Notes under the pieces: generated by a model
Told to the model about the DNA's origin: nothing
The model's input: only the letters and a program-made list of their open reading frames with translations
Database searches by the model: none
Part shown: positions 1 to 12,300 of the stretch, one piece after another
Layout: every line of letters starts with the position of its first letter
How positions within the stretch are numbered: position 1 is the first letter of the stretch
Assembly (NCBI GenBank): GCA_025617745.1
Contig: CM046853.1
Coordinates: 875,501 to 939,500 of the forward strand
Length of the DNA stretch: 64,000 nucleotides
Source of the DNA: Heliocidaris erythrogramma
Taxonomy: Eukaryota > Echinodermata > Echinoidea > Camarodonta > Echinometridae
Reading direction: 5' to 3'
Translations under genes and position numbers: made by a program

Positions 1-154
1 GTGTCCCCGGTAGCTATATTCTGGTAATAACGGGAAATAGATTCTCACACAATCACTACTCCGAATATTTAAAACAACGGTGAATGATAGAAGCCAGTGA
101 TTTTGATTTAAATTGCTAAGTGATGAATGAAGATGACGAAATCGGTTCAGTCGT

Positions 155-170
155 TCCAACAAATATATGG
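155..170. repeat. 5' target-site duplication of LINE insertion
   Basis: The 16-mer TCCAACAAATATATGG here recurs exactly at 1476-1491, at the other end of the LINE. The flanking bases then differ (TGCAAATC inside the element, GCTCCTTGG outside the other copy). This is the usual result of target-primed reverse transcription. One or two bases at the 3' junction are ambiguous because the tail of the element is itself a CAAT repeat. Confidence 0.9.
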
Positions 171-1141
171 TGCAAATCATTGGTACAACTAATATTTCCC
201 CATTCCTGACACCTAATATTCCACCTTGGGTGATCAGTGATCCAGTAATTGACATGACATTAACATTCAAAAGGGGCTCTACAAGTGATTTGGTCTACCT
301 TGATAAATTTGGAGAAATAGGACATAAATATAGGAATTGTCATGCTATAGATACAGATGGATCAAAAGATCAAAATAAAGTTGGATCAGCCTGCATTAGC
401 GGCACTATAAACGAACAAGTGAGACTACCGGACAGTTCTTCCATATATACTGCCGAACTGTTGGCTTTGAAGATGGCCTTAAACATTATAGAAAACACTG
501 ATGGAAGACGTTTTGTAATTTTTACGGATTCGCTATCTAGTTTAATGGCTTTACAATGTAGAAACCTTAAACATCCCTATGTTGTACAGTTACTAGAATT
601 TATGTACAAACTCGGTGTACTATGTAAACGGGTGGTATTCGTTTGGATACCAAGCCATATAGGTATTAAGGGAAATGAAAAAGCTGATTTGTTAGCAAAA
701 GAAGCCCTCAGTATGGATGTAACAGAAATAAAAATACCTTATACAGATCTCAAGTCAAAGATTAACACCTACATTAGAACGAAATGGCAAGCATTATGGG
801 ATTTAAATCTTGGCAATAAACTCTACCAACATCAACCAATAATCGGACATCATAATACAATCCCGCTAACCAAACGGCGGGAAGATATTGTGCTGACCCG
901 TATTCGAATTGGTCACTCTCACTTAACTCATGCATATTTGCTTGCAGCAGAGGACCCACCACATTGTATATCATGTGACTGTACACTTACAGTTAAACAT
1001 ATTCTTATTGAATGCATTGAATTTGCTCACATCCGTAACAATTTTTATAATGTCCCTGATCTGAATACCTTGTTTAGCGAAATTCCACGATTATGCATCA
1101 TAGATTTTCTTAAAGAAATCAACCTATTTATTAGATTCTAG
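167..1141 (+). CDS. LINE ORF2 C-terminal fragment: RNase H domain plus CCHC knuckle
   Basis: An open frame of 324 codons encodes the C-terminal part of a non-LTR retrotransposon polyprotein. The RNase HI domain spans about residues 60-182. The four acidic catalytic positions are visible: D64 in TDGSK, E97 in YTAELLALK, D121 in FTDSLSSL and D174 in NEKADLLAK. H164 sits in the WIPSHIGIKGNEKAD motif typical of these RNases. A C-x2-C-x7-H-x4-C knuckle follows at C267, C270, H278 and C283. Endonuclease and reverse transcriptase are missing because of 5' truncation. The apparent start codon at 167-169 lies in the duplicated target site, so it is accidental. Residues from about 3 onward are element-encoded and the true ORF began far upstream in the full-length element. 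It cannot support transposition alone. Confidence 0.88.
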   Translation: MVQIIGTTNISPFLTPNIPPWVISDPVIDMTLTFKRGSTSDLVYLDKFGEIGHKYRNCHAIDTDGSKDQNKVGSACISGTINEQVRLPDSSSIYTAELLALKMALNIIENTDGRRFVIFTDSLSSLMALQCRNLKHPYVVQLLEFMYKLGVLCKRVVFVWIPSHIGIKGNEKADLLAKEALSMDVTEIKIPYTDLKSKINTYIRTKWQALWDLNLGNKLYQHQPIIGHHNTIPLTKRREDIVLTRIRIGHSHLTHAYLLAAEDPPHCISCDCTLTVKHILIECIEFAHIRNNFYNVPDLNTLFSEIPRLCIIDFLKEINLFIRF

Positions 1142-1476
1142 ATTAGGAACTTTTTCCCACAGCTATGCCTTTGGGCAATTTTATTCAATTTTTTAGTCTT
1201 TCGGAGGAGACTTTAAGCCGTCGGTCCCGTGTAAAGGAGAGTCACACCACTTGCACGTTAAAGAACCTGCTTCTCTGTTCGAAAAGAGTAGGGAATTTTT
1301 CCCGGAAAAGTAGTTAAGCTTACTTTTACCCAATATACTTCGTAATTAAACCTACTGATCACATACATACACACTAAACAAATATTGTACTTTAAGAAAC
1401 TTTATACATTAATGTTTAGACACTTATATGACATATTGTGTTGATAGTGTCGTTAAATTTTAATCAATCAATCAAT
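171..1476 (+). mobile_element. 5'-truncated LINE (I/Nimb-like), 3' end of ORF2 plus 3' UTR
   Basis: A non-LTR retrotransposon fragment keeping only the RNase H and C-terminal zinc-knuckle part of ORF2 and a 3' UTR of about 335 bp. The UTR contains GCACGTTAAAGAACC at 1253-1267, a motif I associate with I/Nimb-type LINE 3' UTRs (from memory). The element ends in a short (AATC)n tail at about 1461-1476. It lies between perfect 15-16 bp target duplications, so both boundaries are visible: 5' truncation at 171 and 3' end at 1476. The open reading frame and exact duplication point to a fairly young insertion. Clade is inferred from the RNase H plus CCHC layout. Confidence 0.88.
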
Positions 1477-1491
1477 CCAACAAATATATGG
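1476..1491. repeat. 3' target-site duplication of LINE insertion
   Basis: Exact second copy of the 16-mer at 155-170, directly after the (AATC)n tail of the LINE. It fixes the 3' end of the element. Confidence 0.9.
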
Positions 1492-2683
1492 GCTCCTTGG
1501 GGCAAATGTGGGTCATGCTTTTCAAGTTTTCGTTAGTTGGATTATATTTTGCTATTACTATCCATGTAATTACAAAGATACCTAACAATCCCATCTAGTA
1601 TACCTTGCCAATCAGGTTAAGATAATTAGTAGGTCTTCTAGCTTAATTTCTGTACTTCCTCGCCATCGATATACATTGACTCATCGTTGAAATACCCCTT
1701 CCTTATATCATACCCTCAGTTCTACAACTGCAACGACTACAGAACTGGTTCCTTGCCAGGTTTATGAGCTTTCGATCAATAAAATTATTATTTTCATAAA
1801 CATGGTTGAAAATCTCGCCTTGTCTTTCTTCCGACGTCCTGGCTCCTTTTATGTTACGATATTTGAAAGAGAGATAATAACCGATGGCAACATAACATTC
1901 AACCGTAGTAGTAATAACATATACGATAGGAAGATCATCTACTCAGGGAGCTGGAAGGGGATATCTACTGTTCAATTCTTCGCGTTTAGTACTTGAGAGG
2001 AAGGGATGAGGAATTTTAAATCATTTATTTTCGATCAATGTGGAGAGGCTTTTTTCTTCCTATTTTCTCCTCCTCCTCCACCACCTTGTTCTTGTTCTTG
2101 TTCTTGTTATTCTTGTTATTCTTCTTTTTCTTCTTCGTCCTCTTCTCCTCTTCCCTTCTTCTTCATCGTAAAAATCCTTTTCTTTTCCTTTTTTAAATTA
2201 TTTAAATCTATTTTTCTCCTTATTATTTTCGTTTTTCTCACTTTCTCCCTCTGTCTCTCTATTTCTTTCTCTCTCTCGATCTCGATCTCTGTCTGTCTCT
2301 GTCTCGGTCTATCTGTATCTCTCTCTCTTTATAAATGAAGGACCTAATCTTTGGTGTCATCTTGCTAGTGAAGGGTATATTCCCTGGTAGGTAAGACGCT
2401 TGCCACCAATTTGTGTAATTGCTCAGAAATGTTACCCCATTCAGAGTTTCATCTTTATCATCGTGCAAATAGATCATTGCCCTCGATATCCGTAAGTAAT
2501 CACCAATTTGAAGCTTGCCGTTTTACTGATCTTGAGGTTTTGATTGTTGTGGGTGCTGTGCTTGCTCGTTAGTTTTTGTTAGCCTGAAGCTTGTACCGGT
2601 GTTAGAAAGTTTTTTTCTTTCTACAAATTAGCGTTGATGGAAAGCTGTAACTTCCGTATTTTTATGGGGTAATGGGGTAGTTT
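1492..2683. other. AT-rich gene-free DNA with a TTC/CT-rich tract
   Basis: No gene or element recognised. From about 2060 to 2330 the plus strand is pyrimidine-rich, with tandem TTCTTG/TTC units (about 2088-2160) and later CTCT runs. The open frames here translate to poly-Ser/Phe/Cys or Arg/Asp/Glu and are products of this composition. Confidence 0.6.
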
Positions 2684-2770
2684 CAGGCGCGGATCCAGGG
2701 GGGCGCGCAAGGGGCGTGCGCCCCCCCCCCCCCGTTTTGTCTGACAAAGTATGCCCCGGACCCCCTAGAT
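2684..2770 (+). mobile_element. hAT-like MITE remnant (left end)
   Basis: Begins CAGGCGCGGATCCAGGGGG, close to the terminus of the other hAT-like MITEs here (34661-34820, 43965-44175). It continues into a C-rich run and ACAAAGTATGCCCC. No matching right terminus or 8-bp duplication was found, so I treat it as a truncated copy. The right limit is approximate. Confidence 0.55.
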
Positions 2771-5379
2771 GGCCGTTTGGCTTCGTCAAAGCAGCCGGTT
2801 TTAAAATGATATGTACAGTACATGTATTCCCTGATGATGTCATTGTAGACACATTGTACAGAAGGCTCAATGATATGCAATTTAATTAACTTTAATTAAA
2901 ATGAACTTATCCTCCACTGCCTAGCTAACTTTTTTCTCAATTTTCTCCATTTACTTTATTCTCTTCCCTAATCGATTCCTTCTGTATATGCAAAATTCGT
3001 ACTCATATCATGATGTTCTCTCAGTAACTTGTGTTTAATTGCTCCGTTCCCAACGCAAAGCTTTGATACCCGGGTTTTCACCCCCTTCTATCTTCTGAAT
3101 TATTTACTGGATTGTCCTCTATAATGTTCACGTCATTGCTACACATGTATCCTTTGTACGGTATATAACATTGTACCGATGAGAATGAAATAAATGTTAG
3201 TTTCAATCAATATATTGTTATCCCTGGGTCAACATCTGCCCAGTTTTATGTGTGAGGCTACTCTTTTATAATCGTACAAACAAATAACACATTTCAAGTG
3301 GATGATAGTTTACCTTGTCCATTACGCAATATTATTGTTATATACCATTAAGCTATAGGGCCCTATATCGAGCTCTGATATGACTTTTTTGGAAAAAAAT
3401 TATGATTTTGTACATACGAAACAAAATTATATTTTTGAAACAATCTAAGGAGAGCCCGTAGATATAAAAAGAAAAAGTGAAGGCGATGTATTATGTCGAA
3501 AACTACCGGATCTTGGAAATACTATAAAAGAATACATGTTGTAATACTTACATTTTTATGTTTTAAAAAGGTAATGCATTGATTGAAATGATATATATAC
3601 AGTCGGTTTTGCATTACAGTACTTATTAGTTCTACCTTTATTTCCGGATCTTAAGGTCTTCAAAATGTAACTGAGCCTCATCTTCCATGCTTATATCTTT
3701 TTCATTATGTTTTTAAAGCGAGATATAATTAGAACCGTGGTTGTCAGTCATACCATCAATGTCTAGATCTATCGTGAATTATGCACGTGATTGTCAATAT
3801 TTATATCAAGGTCATGACCTTTTATATCATGAATTTTAGCCATGATAGCTGTTGGCTGCTTTGATGTAATGATAGCTTCCATCTTACAATCCCCATGATT
3901 TCTTACAAATACTGGTCAGTCTTTGGGCTTTTCTCTCTGTTCCAGATCTCACAGGTATAGGAGAAAGCATCCACAAAGGATTGTTTGTATGAATAAATAA
4001 AATATATCAATTTGCAGGTGTGTCGGCTATAGTTCTCTCTTGGTTTTTCCTTTAATTTTCACACAATCACACAATTTTCACAGGAAAACTTTTATATTAC
4101 TTATACATTATGAGATGAAGGAGGAAGAAGGGGTCTCCCCCCCCCCCCCCCCCCCCATCCCACCCCTTCCGTTCTCTTCATGCGAGAATTATAGCTGTTT
4201 GAATAATTGCGGTCATTTCACGGATGACGGGAAACCTCAACTGAGGAAGCAAATGTCAAGCACAATATTCGACCATCTCGTTTCAACAGTTTCTTCACAC
4301 GACCATGTAGCGACATACATATTCAAGCAGATTATATACATGAATGTCATCAGAGTTTACTTCTTGACTTGAAGTAATGACTTCAAAAGAAAACTTTGTT
4401 TTTAAATTCTTATCTCTGCTTCAGTTTGGAATCAGTCTATTTGAAAATAAGTCAGACGGAAAGCAAGGGGCGTCAAAAGGTGGAATGTTTCTGCTTTAGT
4501 CATGTTTATAATGCTCTGTGAGAGGCTGTATTCATTCAACCATCTTCTGTGACGCAACCAGGACAGATAGAGGTACGTCACATTAATCGCTGTATATCTT
4601 AAGTGCAGTGGATCATGATATTAACGAATCACTCACATCGTCAACTCTGATCCCCATCTAGCATGAATCCCTATCTTGAGTGTTGTCTGCTGGTATGAAA
4701 TACTAAGAAGACAAACCCAGGAAGGGGAAGATGGGGGTAGCCCATCACCCCCATGAGACTCTTCTGATCCAATGCAAGCTGAAGGAGAACAAATGAGATT
4801 AAAGGTCATCTTATGTGTAGAAGATTTGAAGGTGAAGGTGCAAGGGAATTGTTTTTCTATCCCTCAATAAACATGGCGTCAAATCCGATTAGCTCTTACC
4901 ACCGTCAGGTTTACCGTACCTATCACGACAGGTCTCTAACCTTTGCTTATATACCTTCCGAAACAGCTCCATCCAGAATCTTCTAAGACATCCACACTAT
5001 CATGCACTTAACATTCTTATATTTTTTCTTCTTCTAAGACATGCCTTGTCACACACTTATAATTCTCATCAAATACTAGTACTTTGCTTTTCAAGACATG
5101 GACTGCCATACGCTTAAAGAGAGAGAGAGAGAGAGAGACTGACAGAAAGAAAGAGAGATGGAATTTTTAGTCTGGTTGAAGATAAAACCATAGTGACCTT
5201 GAAAGTTCATTATCAAGAAACAGCCGGCTATTTATAGGACTATATTAATGACTAGTAAATGTGTTGTCTCTGTTCATCTCGCTCTGATCAATGAATCGTT
5301 AAATGTCAGCTTCTATGACTCCTTACTAATAATAATGTAACACATAACGTCTTGACAACACATTACGTTCAAGTAATTA
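2771..5379. other. Gene-free AT-rich DNA with a poly(C) tract
   Basis: Nothing recognisable apart from a run of about 21 C near 4137-4157 and a short (GA)n tract near 5119-5140. No coding domain or terminal repeat was seen. Confidence 0.5.
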
Positions 5380-5434
5380 AGGTATTCTTTCTGTGGCGTA
5401 TACATAATATAGGATGGAGACGATGCAGGTCCCC

Positions 5435-5600
5435 TTTTGCCAATATCTGCATTTTGCCGCACTTGACCCAGGTGAGGTAAATGGGTACCTGGCGAATTAA
5501 TTCTTTGAAATGCTACAGCGCATAGACCAGCCAAGCTATAAAAGTCGGGGTAATAAGAGATGTGCGCTATACAAGAAAGCACTATTATTATTATCATTAT
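5435..5600 (+). mobile_element. tRNA-derived SINE, 5'-truncated copy
   Basis: Matches the body and tail of the complete SINE at 6211-6489: a TTTGCCAA...ACCCAGG...AAATGGGTACC core, then AATTAATTC, a GGGGTAATA box, GCGCTATA and an (ATT)n-like tail. The tRNA-like head is not recognisable upstream. The start is approximate; homology is clear from about 5435. The open frame on the opposite strand is a by-product. Confidence 0.72.
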
Positions 5601-5734
5601 TCAGCAAAAGGAAAAAAAATTCAATCAATAAAACCTCAATCTCTACCAGAGCAGCCCACTAAAGTCCAAATCAATATGTTTTATAATGAAAATAATAATT
5701 ACATAAAACCCCGTTCTTGTATACCGCATTTATC

Positions 5735-5862
5735 ATAAAGCCACCTAGGGTAATAATATCCAAACACTTTGAAAGCGTATACATAGGGATGTTAACCTAA
5801 CCTGATAATTATGTGCTATATACAAGAACTTTTTTATTATCATCATTACTTTTATTACAAAA
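5735..5862 (+). mobile_element. Degenerate SINE 3' end of the same family
   Basis: GGGTAATAATATCC, CTTTGAAAGCG, TGTGCTATATACAAGAAC and an ATTATCATCATT-type tail follow in the same order as in the neighbouring SINEs, with many changes. Probably an old 3' fragment. Confidence 0.4.
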
Positions 5863-6192
5863 CAAACCTTTTTGAAACATATTCATTGTGACTTGAGTGT
5901 CGAAATTATCAATTTATTGCAACGCCACAGACAAACCTCAAAATGTCAAATAGATCACGTGAACAATTAAGAATTTTTTACAGTGGCCATAATAATTCAA
6001 TGTGTTCATTGGAATGAGGTGGTTGACCAGAATAGTTGCAAAACTACGGTTCAGACTTCATTATCCTAGTTATGATGCACAGAAATTACAAATAATCTAG
6101 ATTTAGAGAGTTTAAAAGGTCAAACATCCACTCGTCTCTAGAATAAGAACTACCCAGTAATGATGTATAAAGATGATGTCGACTGTGATAAC

Positions 6193-6210
6193 GGGGGGGG
6201 GGGGGGGGGG
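6193..6210. repeat. poly(G) tract, 18 nt
   Basis: An uninterrupted G run directly abuts the 5' end of the SINE at 6211. It is one of many G or C homopolymers in the window. Confidence 0.9.
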
Positions 6211-6489
6211 TGTCGTATAGTCGAGTGGTTTAAACACTTGACTGGAGATGGGAAGGTCGTGGGTTCGAACCCCGGCGCGGCACTACTGTTTTTTGGCAAG
6301 ACATTAAACTACATTTCCCACTCTCCACCCAGGTGTTAAATGGGTACCGGCAGGAATTAATTCCTTGAATGCTGTGAGCGCCGAAATCGTCAGCCTAGCT
6401 AGAGCCGGGGTAATATTGGAGCGCCTTGAGCACCATTCATGGTGGATATGAGCGCTATATAAATATCCAATATTATTATTATTGTTATT
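6211..6489 (+). mobile_element. tRNA-derived SINE, near-complete
   Basis: The head resembles a tRNA. An A-box-like TATAGTCGAGTGG lies at 6216-6228, and the B box GGTTCGAACCC at 6262-6272 differs from consensus by one base. The body has the GGCAAGACATTAA...CCACTCT..ACCCAGG...AATGGGTACC core shared with copies at 5435 and 37155. It then has GGGGTAATATTGGAGCGCCTTGAGCACC in part, and a GCGCTATATAAAT tail ending in (ATT)n. RNA polymerase III would drive transcription from the internal A/B boxes, and a LINE would supply mobility in trans. The tail resembles other deuterostome SINEs (memory, not searched). It is not a tRNA gene: no cloverleaf can be folded past the head. Confidence 0.85.
6216..6272 (+). 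promoter_or_regulatory. RNA polymerase III internal promoter (A and B boxes) of SINE
   Basis: A-box-like TATAGTCGAGTGG (6216-6228) and B-box GGTTCGAACCC (6262-6272) lie 33 bp apart, normal spacing for tRNA-type promoters. Whether this copy is transcribed cannot be seen. Confidence 0.65.
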
Positions 6490-9262
6490 AAGGGGCGGAT
6501 CATAGACTTAAAAAAAAGGAGTTCACACTATTCCGACTGAAATATTCCGCATCTAAGGGGGCATTTTGTACGTGCATATACTGAAGGTATGCCAAGTAGG
6601 TTCCGAGGGGGGGGGGGGGGGGGGGGGTACAGGTGTTACCATTTATACTTTTCAATTTGTATTTGATATCTGTGACATGGTGCTTGAAGAAGGGAAATGT
6701 AACTTTCCCTGCTTGAAGAGATGAGCTGCTGCTTCCTGAATGCTAGACAGGTCACGTGATAAGGGCAGAACGAACAAAGTGCAGACCACCATGTGTTGAG
6801 TGAAAATGAGAAAGAGAACCATACAATGAAAGAGATGGGTGGGAAATTTATTGAAGAAATAAATAATAACCTTTTATTTCCAGAGCTGTAAACTGTGAGG
6901 AGACGATAGGCATGATAGATTGATTGTCTCATAGGATTACTTGGAATCTGTTTCTATTACATGGCACTAATGATCTTTTTAAAGTTACATGTACAGTTTA
7001 TCAATCATTTAATATAACAATCGAAGAATATAACTAATATAAAGCGTTTTTGTTTGCATTCATCTAAGTATAAGAAAATAATTCAAATTTGAGTTTGAGT
7101 AAAGGTAATTAGATTATACTAGAATGCTCTTCACATGGTGGCTTAGTCTTCGGTCAATCTGTAGATAACCAATATGGATGTGGGTTGCAATGAACAGCCC
7201 TAGAACAGCTGAAGGGTGTTATACTCATCACGTCTTTAAATTAGACCAATTCATCACACTGATATGATTACGTGGGACTGATAGCTTTATCATATATCCC
7301 TGAAGCCACCACGCTTAGTATCGTCTGTAGGTGGACATGGATAATATACTGCACGCTATATGGAGTGGGACATAATGGTTCTCTTCTTAAAACATCATAT
7401 ATTTCTTTAAGAAAAACTCACAAACAAGGCATTATTATGTCCAGTCTAATACAGCAACCAAAAATGATATTATAGTCTGAACTTTTAAAAACAACTGATA
7501 ATATTCGCAACATTTCAGGCTCTCATGAAAACACAGTGCACTGTATATTCTTTCAAATACAAAATGGTTGCTTTCATTAAAAAAAAAAGAACTGTTGTTG
7601 TTGGTTCTTGTTATATGGCAATCAGTCAATTTTAACTATAATTTTTTTTTCTCCCCACAATCAGACTTTAATCATAACAAATACTACTGGATGAAGATAA
7701 CAATTAAAAGAGAAATACAAACAAAAAGAATCAAAGTGGAGCTATATGTAACTGTCAAAACTGCCACCAGATTCAGCTTTAATGGGGTTTGCTATATGTA
7801 TATATAGATCCAGTATTACATGATTATATGCTAACATGTGCATCTATTTACATTTTCCCTACAATTTTTTAAACAAAACTTTACAAATAATTTTCTTGGT
7901 TAAGATCTTTTATTTACCATAGCTATTTGAGATGTGATGATCGACGGAAAATGCTGAAATAATATTCCCTTTTCCTCTCAGGCTGGCAGATCCAACAGAC
8001 TAATGGTCATCCTTCTTATTCACTGCATGATTATGATTTAAGGAACTAAAAAAAGCAATTAAGCATGTTATTAGAGGTCAAATAAACCTTGAAATTTGAA
8101 TGAGAAACCACTCAATATGAATATATAAACTGGAATTCAATATGTTAAATCTCACTGATCTACATTATAGTTGTTGTTTGATGTAAGAAATATAATCGAT
8201 GATCAATGAAGTCAAATAATAACTTACGCCAAGTGTAAATAAATTAATAAATTAATCAAATGAATTAATCAATCAAGCTGCCATTCATTATACAGAAAAT
8301 AAAGCTGTATTTATAAAGCATTAACTCTTTAATTTGATGCCCTTATTTTACAACTCGACCATTATTAATATTGCATCTTATAGCTGGCGCTTCCAAGCAT
8401 TCAGAGATATTTATTTTGATGATCTTCTCGGCTGCCCCAAAGTCTGCTCAAAATGCTGTCAAATATTTGCTGAATCGATGAGAGGTAGCCTTCCAGCATG
8501 AATTCGTTGGGTTTTTTTCTGTCCACTCGAACAGGACTGGACAAAGAAAGTAAATACATGAACCTACTCTCCAGGATCCCATGGTACCAGATTGCATGCA
8601 TCGCACGGATCAACATCTCACAAGCTAATATCCAATAGGCCTACATGTATACGACAAGGAGACTTTCATCGTACCTGGTAGGAGATCTTATCCTCTGCAT
8701 TGTTGAATATCTTTTGTAGCCGAAACTCAAAGATTCATGTAGAAACTCCAGTGATGAAAGACATAACCAAAAACAAAATATATTTCAGACCCATCTTTGT
8801 GTTATGTAAGAAAATTACACATTGGTATTGTTTAATGTAGTAACATCTGAACGTTATGATGTGAATTTGATCAAGTTTTTTAATGCTATGTTTTCCCATT
8901 CATTGTATGGTTCTACTTAAAATTTGAAAATTCTTGAAAAGAATTCTTGAAAATTCTTAAAAAGAATACTTAGACGTACTCTTTATAAAAAAAAAACCCA
9001 ACTAGCAAAATTTGCCAGTTATGAACTATGGTGCAATATGAAATGTAATCTACAGAGTGGTCTATTATATTTACTGACATCGGCATGATTATTATCCAGG
9101 TTAAGCATATAGTGTAATCGCGTAAAAGGCTCTTAAGCACAGTCATTAACCATTCCGACATGAACGCTAAGATTAGTCGGCTTGTTACCAGTTCAGCGCA
9201 TACTTGGCAGCGAGTCCTATTTTGGGAACAAAGGGAATGCATGTATCAAATGTCTGGTTTTT
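6490..9262. other. Gene-free AT-rich DNA with a poly(G) tract
   Basis: A G run of about 20 lies near 6608-6627. No domain-bearing ORF or repeat termini were recognised, except for the weak coding-like stretch at 8401-8616 listed separately. Confidence 0.5.
8401..8616 (-). CDS. Unrecognised short open frame, possible exon
   Basis: A 71-codon minus-strand frame with mixed, protein-like composition (for example SPVRVDRKKPNEFMLEGYL) in a locally less AT-rich patch. It ends in a stop, and an AG precedes the frame upstream, so it could be a terminal exon. I do not recognise the family and see no neighbouring exon. It may equally be chance or an old transposon fragment. Confidence 0.15.
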   Translation of the reverse strand: MLIRAMHAIWYHGILESRFMYLLSLSSPVRVDRKKPNEFMLEGYLSSIQQIFDSILSRLWGSREDHQNKYL

Positions 9263-9263
9263 C

Positions 9264-9395
9264 TTCCTTCTTCTCTCTCTCTCTCTCTCTCTTCCTTTCT
9301 TATTCCCTACCTCCCTCCTCTCTGTATTTTCCTTTCCTTTTTTCTCTCTCTCTGTCCCTCTCCATCTCTCCCTATTTCTCTCATTCTTTCTTATC
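9264..9395 (+). repeat. (CT)n-rich microsatellite
   Basis: Interrupted CT/CTT/CCT repeats. The three overlapping Ser/Leu/Phe-rich open frames here come from the repeat and are not genes. Confidence 0.85.
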
Positions 9396-12300
9396 TCTTG
9401 GAAGTGTTTTTATAATTTCCAGCTTTATTTTCCCAGGAAATGTTGAAATGATCCCGGATGACCATATCTCTTTGTACTAGTATTCCATTTTATCCATGTA
9501 ACCGAAGACACTGCTCTAGTTTACTTCCAAACTTTTTTCAAAGCACCTTCCAAGAAAATGTATTACAGTACTGAAAAACGACTATAGAAGTAAGGAGGCG
9601 CTTATGTGTCGTCGGTTCGATAATAAGATACACATGTTCTCCCAATGACGCTCCAACTAGCTCTTACGTCATCACCTGGAGCTGTGAAGTGAGGATTGTA
9701 CACAAAGATTATTCATTGAAAACGGATGAAGCCCACCATGATAGATTTTACGCTGGTGTCGCATTTGTGATATCGGAATGTCGAGTATAAATCGATTAAA
9801 TCAAAAGAGATCAGACCAAAGCCAGTTAAAATAAGTACAAATACACAACAACAACAAAAAACAATATAGTATATTAAGCGACCATCGTAAAAACGAGAAA
9901 AAACCCCTAAAACCCCCTAAAATAGTTCATACTAACGGATTTTAAACACACAGGCCAAGTATTTTAGGTATAAAATGATAATATGAAAGTGAGGGGGGGG
10001 GGAGAGATTTCTTCATATACATGTATTGTTGTAAACCCTCTCAAAAGGCATGCTTTAATTTACTATCTTATTAGGTTGGAACTATTTATAGAGAATAACT
10101 TTACCTACATGTAGGCTTTATCAAAATACTTGGTTTGGGTCGCATTTTTTTCTGAAATACATCCAGTATTCTTTATCAATTGAAAACGCTTACTAAAAAT
10201 AATAAAATAATATTCACTGATCGGCAAGGGAGCATTATACTTATGGATGATAAGGTACAAACGAATCATCTGTAAAACATAATAGTTTAAAATATTATGT
10301 AGTTATTCTCTTTTCATTCAACAAAAATGATTTATGGTTTAATATGATTTATATTTCTACATAAAAAGTAAAATGATCCTGGTTGTACCAATGTTAAAAG
10401 TTTATGTAATTATCTGAATTCCATGAATAAAAGATCATCATGCCTATAAAAAAAACCTTGGTATTATCTTATACAATGCTGCAGAGATTTCATTTAGTTA
10501 GGGTTTGGATATGAAGTTTATGATTAGAGCTGTTTAGCGTGTTTATACATTCACATTGTGAGATAACAAAGATGAACATTGTCTGGCTTTGATATTGCTC
10601 CCCCGGCCCTCTGCCATGCTTGTTGGTGTAATGGAGGTAATGGAGTGCCTCATCAGCTGCATACCAGACCCATATCTCAAAGCTAACGAGCATGTTTACA
10701 TTATCAGTTGGGCCAACTATCCCAGCTAACAGGCATGGGAGTCTCTGTACATTACAGAATCACGCCTTGCCTGTTAACCAATCTTCTACTCGGGAGAAAT
10801 TCAATTTGTGTGCGTGGATTTAGTTCAAATTGAGTCCATTAAGAAGAGCACTCAAGAGAGGGTTGCAAGAACGTAATGTATGGTCACGTGATCGATAGGA
10901 CCAGTCGACGTAAAAGAACAAGCACCCCCGCCCCCGGAAAAAATGGATGCAAATTCAAAATAAAAACAAACAAACGCAAAGATAACTTTTAAACATTAAA
11001 AAAAAAACACATTGCAACTGATGACGAAGAGCCGAGAGAGGATTTAAGAGCAATAAAATTATGTAAGTCAGCACTACTGGATCAAGTCCAAAGAAAGTCT
11101 GTGAAAGGCACCCAGCTTGCTAATTGATCGTCATCACTGTGATTTATATTCCTTAACCTTTGTCAAGACTAATGATAGCTGTTCTCACAAGGCTCATGAT
11201 AATTCATAAACGAACATGTGAGAAATATTTACGAGCCTACAGAGAGGATTTACGTGAATCTGTATTGGTGGTCGAGCTCCAAACAGATGGAGAAAGGGAA
11301 TTGAAATTTGTGTTCAGTCGAGACGTTCACGCCAAACACACGGTACTCTTACTCTCTATCACTCTCTTTCTCTGGCTCACTTTGTCTATCTATTCGATGT
11401 TCTCGACTTATTTGTACTGCACCTGCCCATAGAGACGATTTCCATTAAGTCGAGATGAAACTGTTGCCTGAGGACCACACGTCACATCAAGAAGAATTAA
11501 TTTCCATCTTACTTTGACGAGCAGTGCAGGGATCAAAGCAAACAATCGTAAGGTAAGAGTCATCTTTCCCATGACTTGTAACAGTAGACATTACTGATGT
11601 CAATATGTCGTCTTGTAAATGAATGTGCTTATTCAAATGGCGCCTTAAGTAATTCATATATTCGTGTAGAATCGTATTGAATTGATTCTCTGATGATACA
11701 TATCTTTTGATCATTTTATGTTTATAAAGAACTACTCGCATTTTTCTTTCTCCGAAAATATGTTGTCTGACGTCATTTCGAATAGAATGCCACGATAGTC
11801 AAAAAGAAATGGCTAAAAATAATCAAACCACAATAAGCCCAGATGAGATGCTTATCAGGAACAATTGACCATCTGCATGTAGTATTATTCAACCCTCTTA
11901 TCCTTTGGTATTGCAATATAATAGCAAGCAAACATAATAAGATCTTCTGCATTGAAGTATCATTGGGAAGGTCATCATGTATTTTAATCATATTATTTCG
12001 TGATGAAACAAAGAGTCTGACTTGCATTCCTAGCCAGCTAATTATGCTTATTTCGTAATATTCAGTTTGAAGGTTGCATCATTCTATCTTCAGCTATTCA
12101 TATTTCGTTCCTCTAATATTGCTAAGGAGGATAAATTGTGATTGTATTTCTTGACTTTCATATTCTGATAAAAAATTACGTCGTGATATTTTTCCTCCGG
12201 AAACGATATCAAGATGTATCACTGTTTTGTTGCTGTTGTTGTTTCATGTTGTTTTTAATATTTGGATCTGTGGCCATTTACCTTCAATATCTTGGCATGA

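Noticed and set aside
6211-6290. Possible tRNA gene
   Set aside because: A and B boxes are present but the sequence continues into a SINE body, and related copies occur elsewhere. The B box at 37091-37101 is rejected as a tRNA gene for the same reason.
9160-9480. Ser/Leu/Phe-rich frames over CT tracts
   Set aside because: Low-complexity translation of (CT)n. Similar cases lie at 2006-2338, 14223-14528, 21962-22186, 39085-39351 and 58411-58788.
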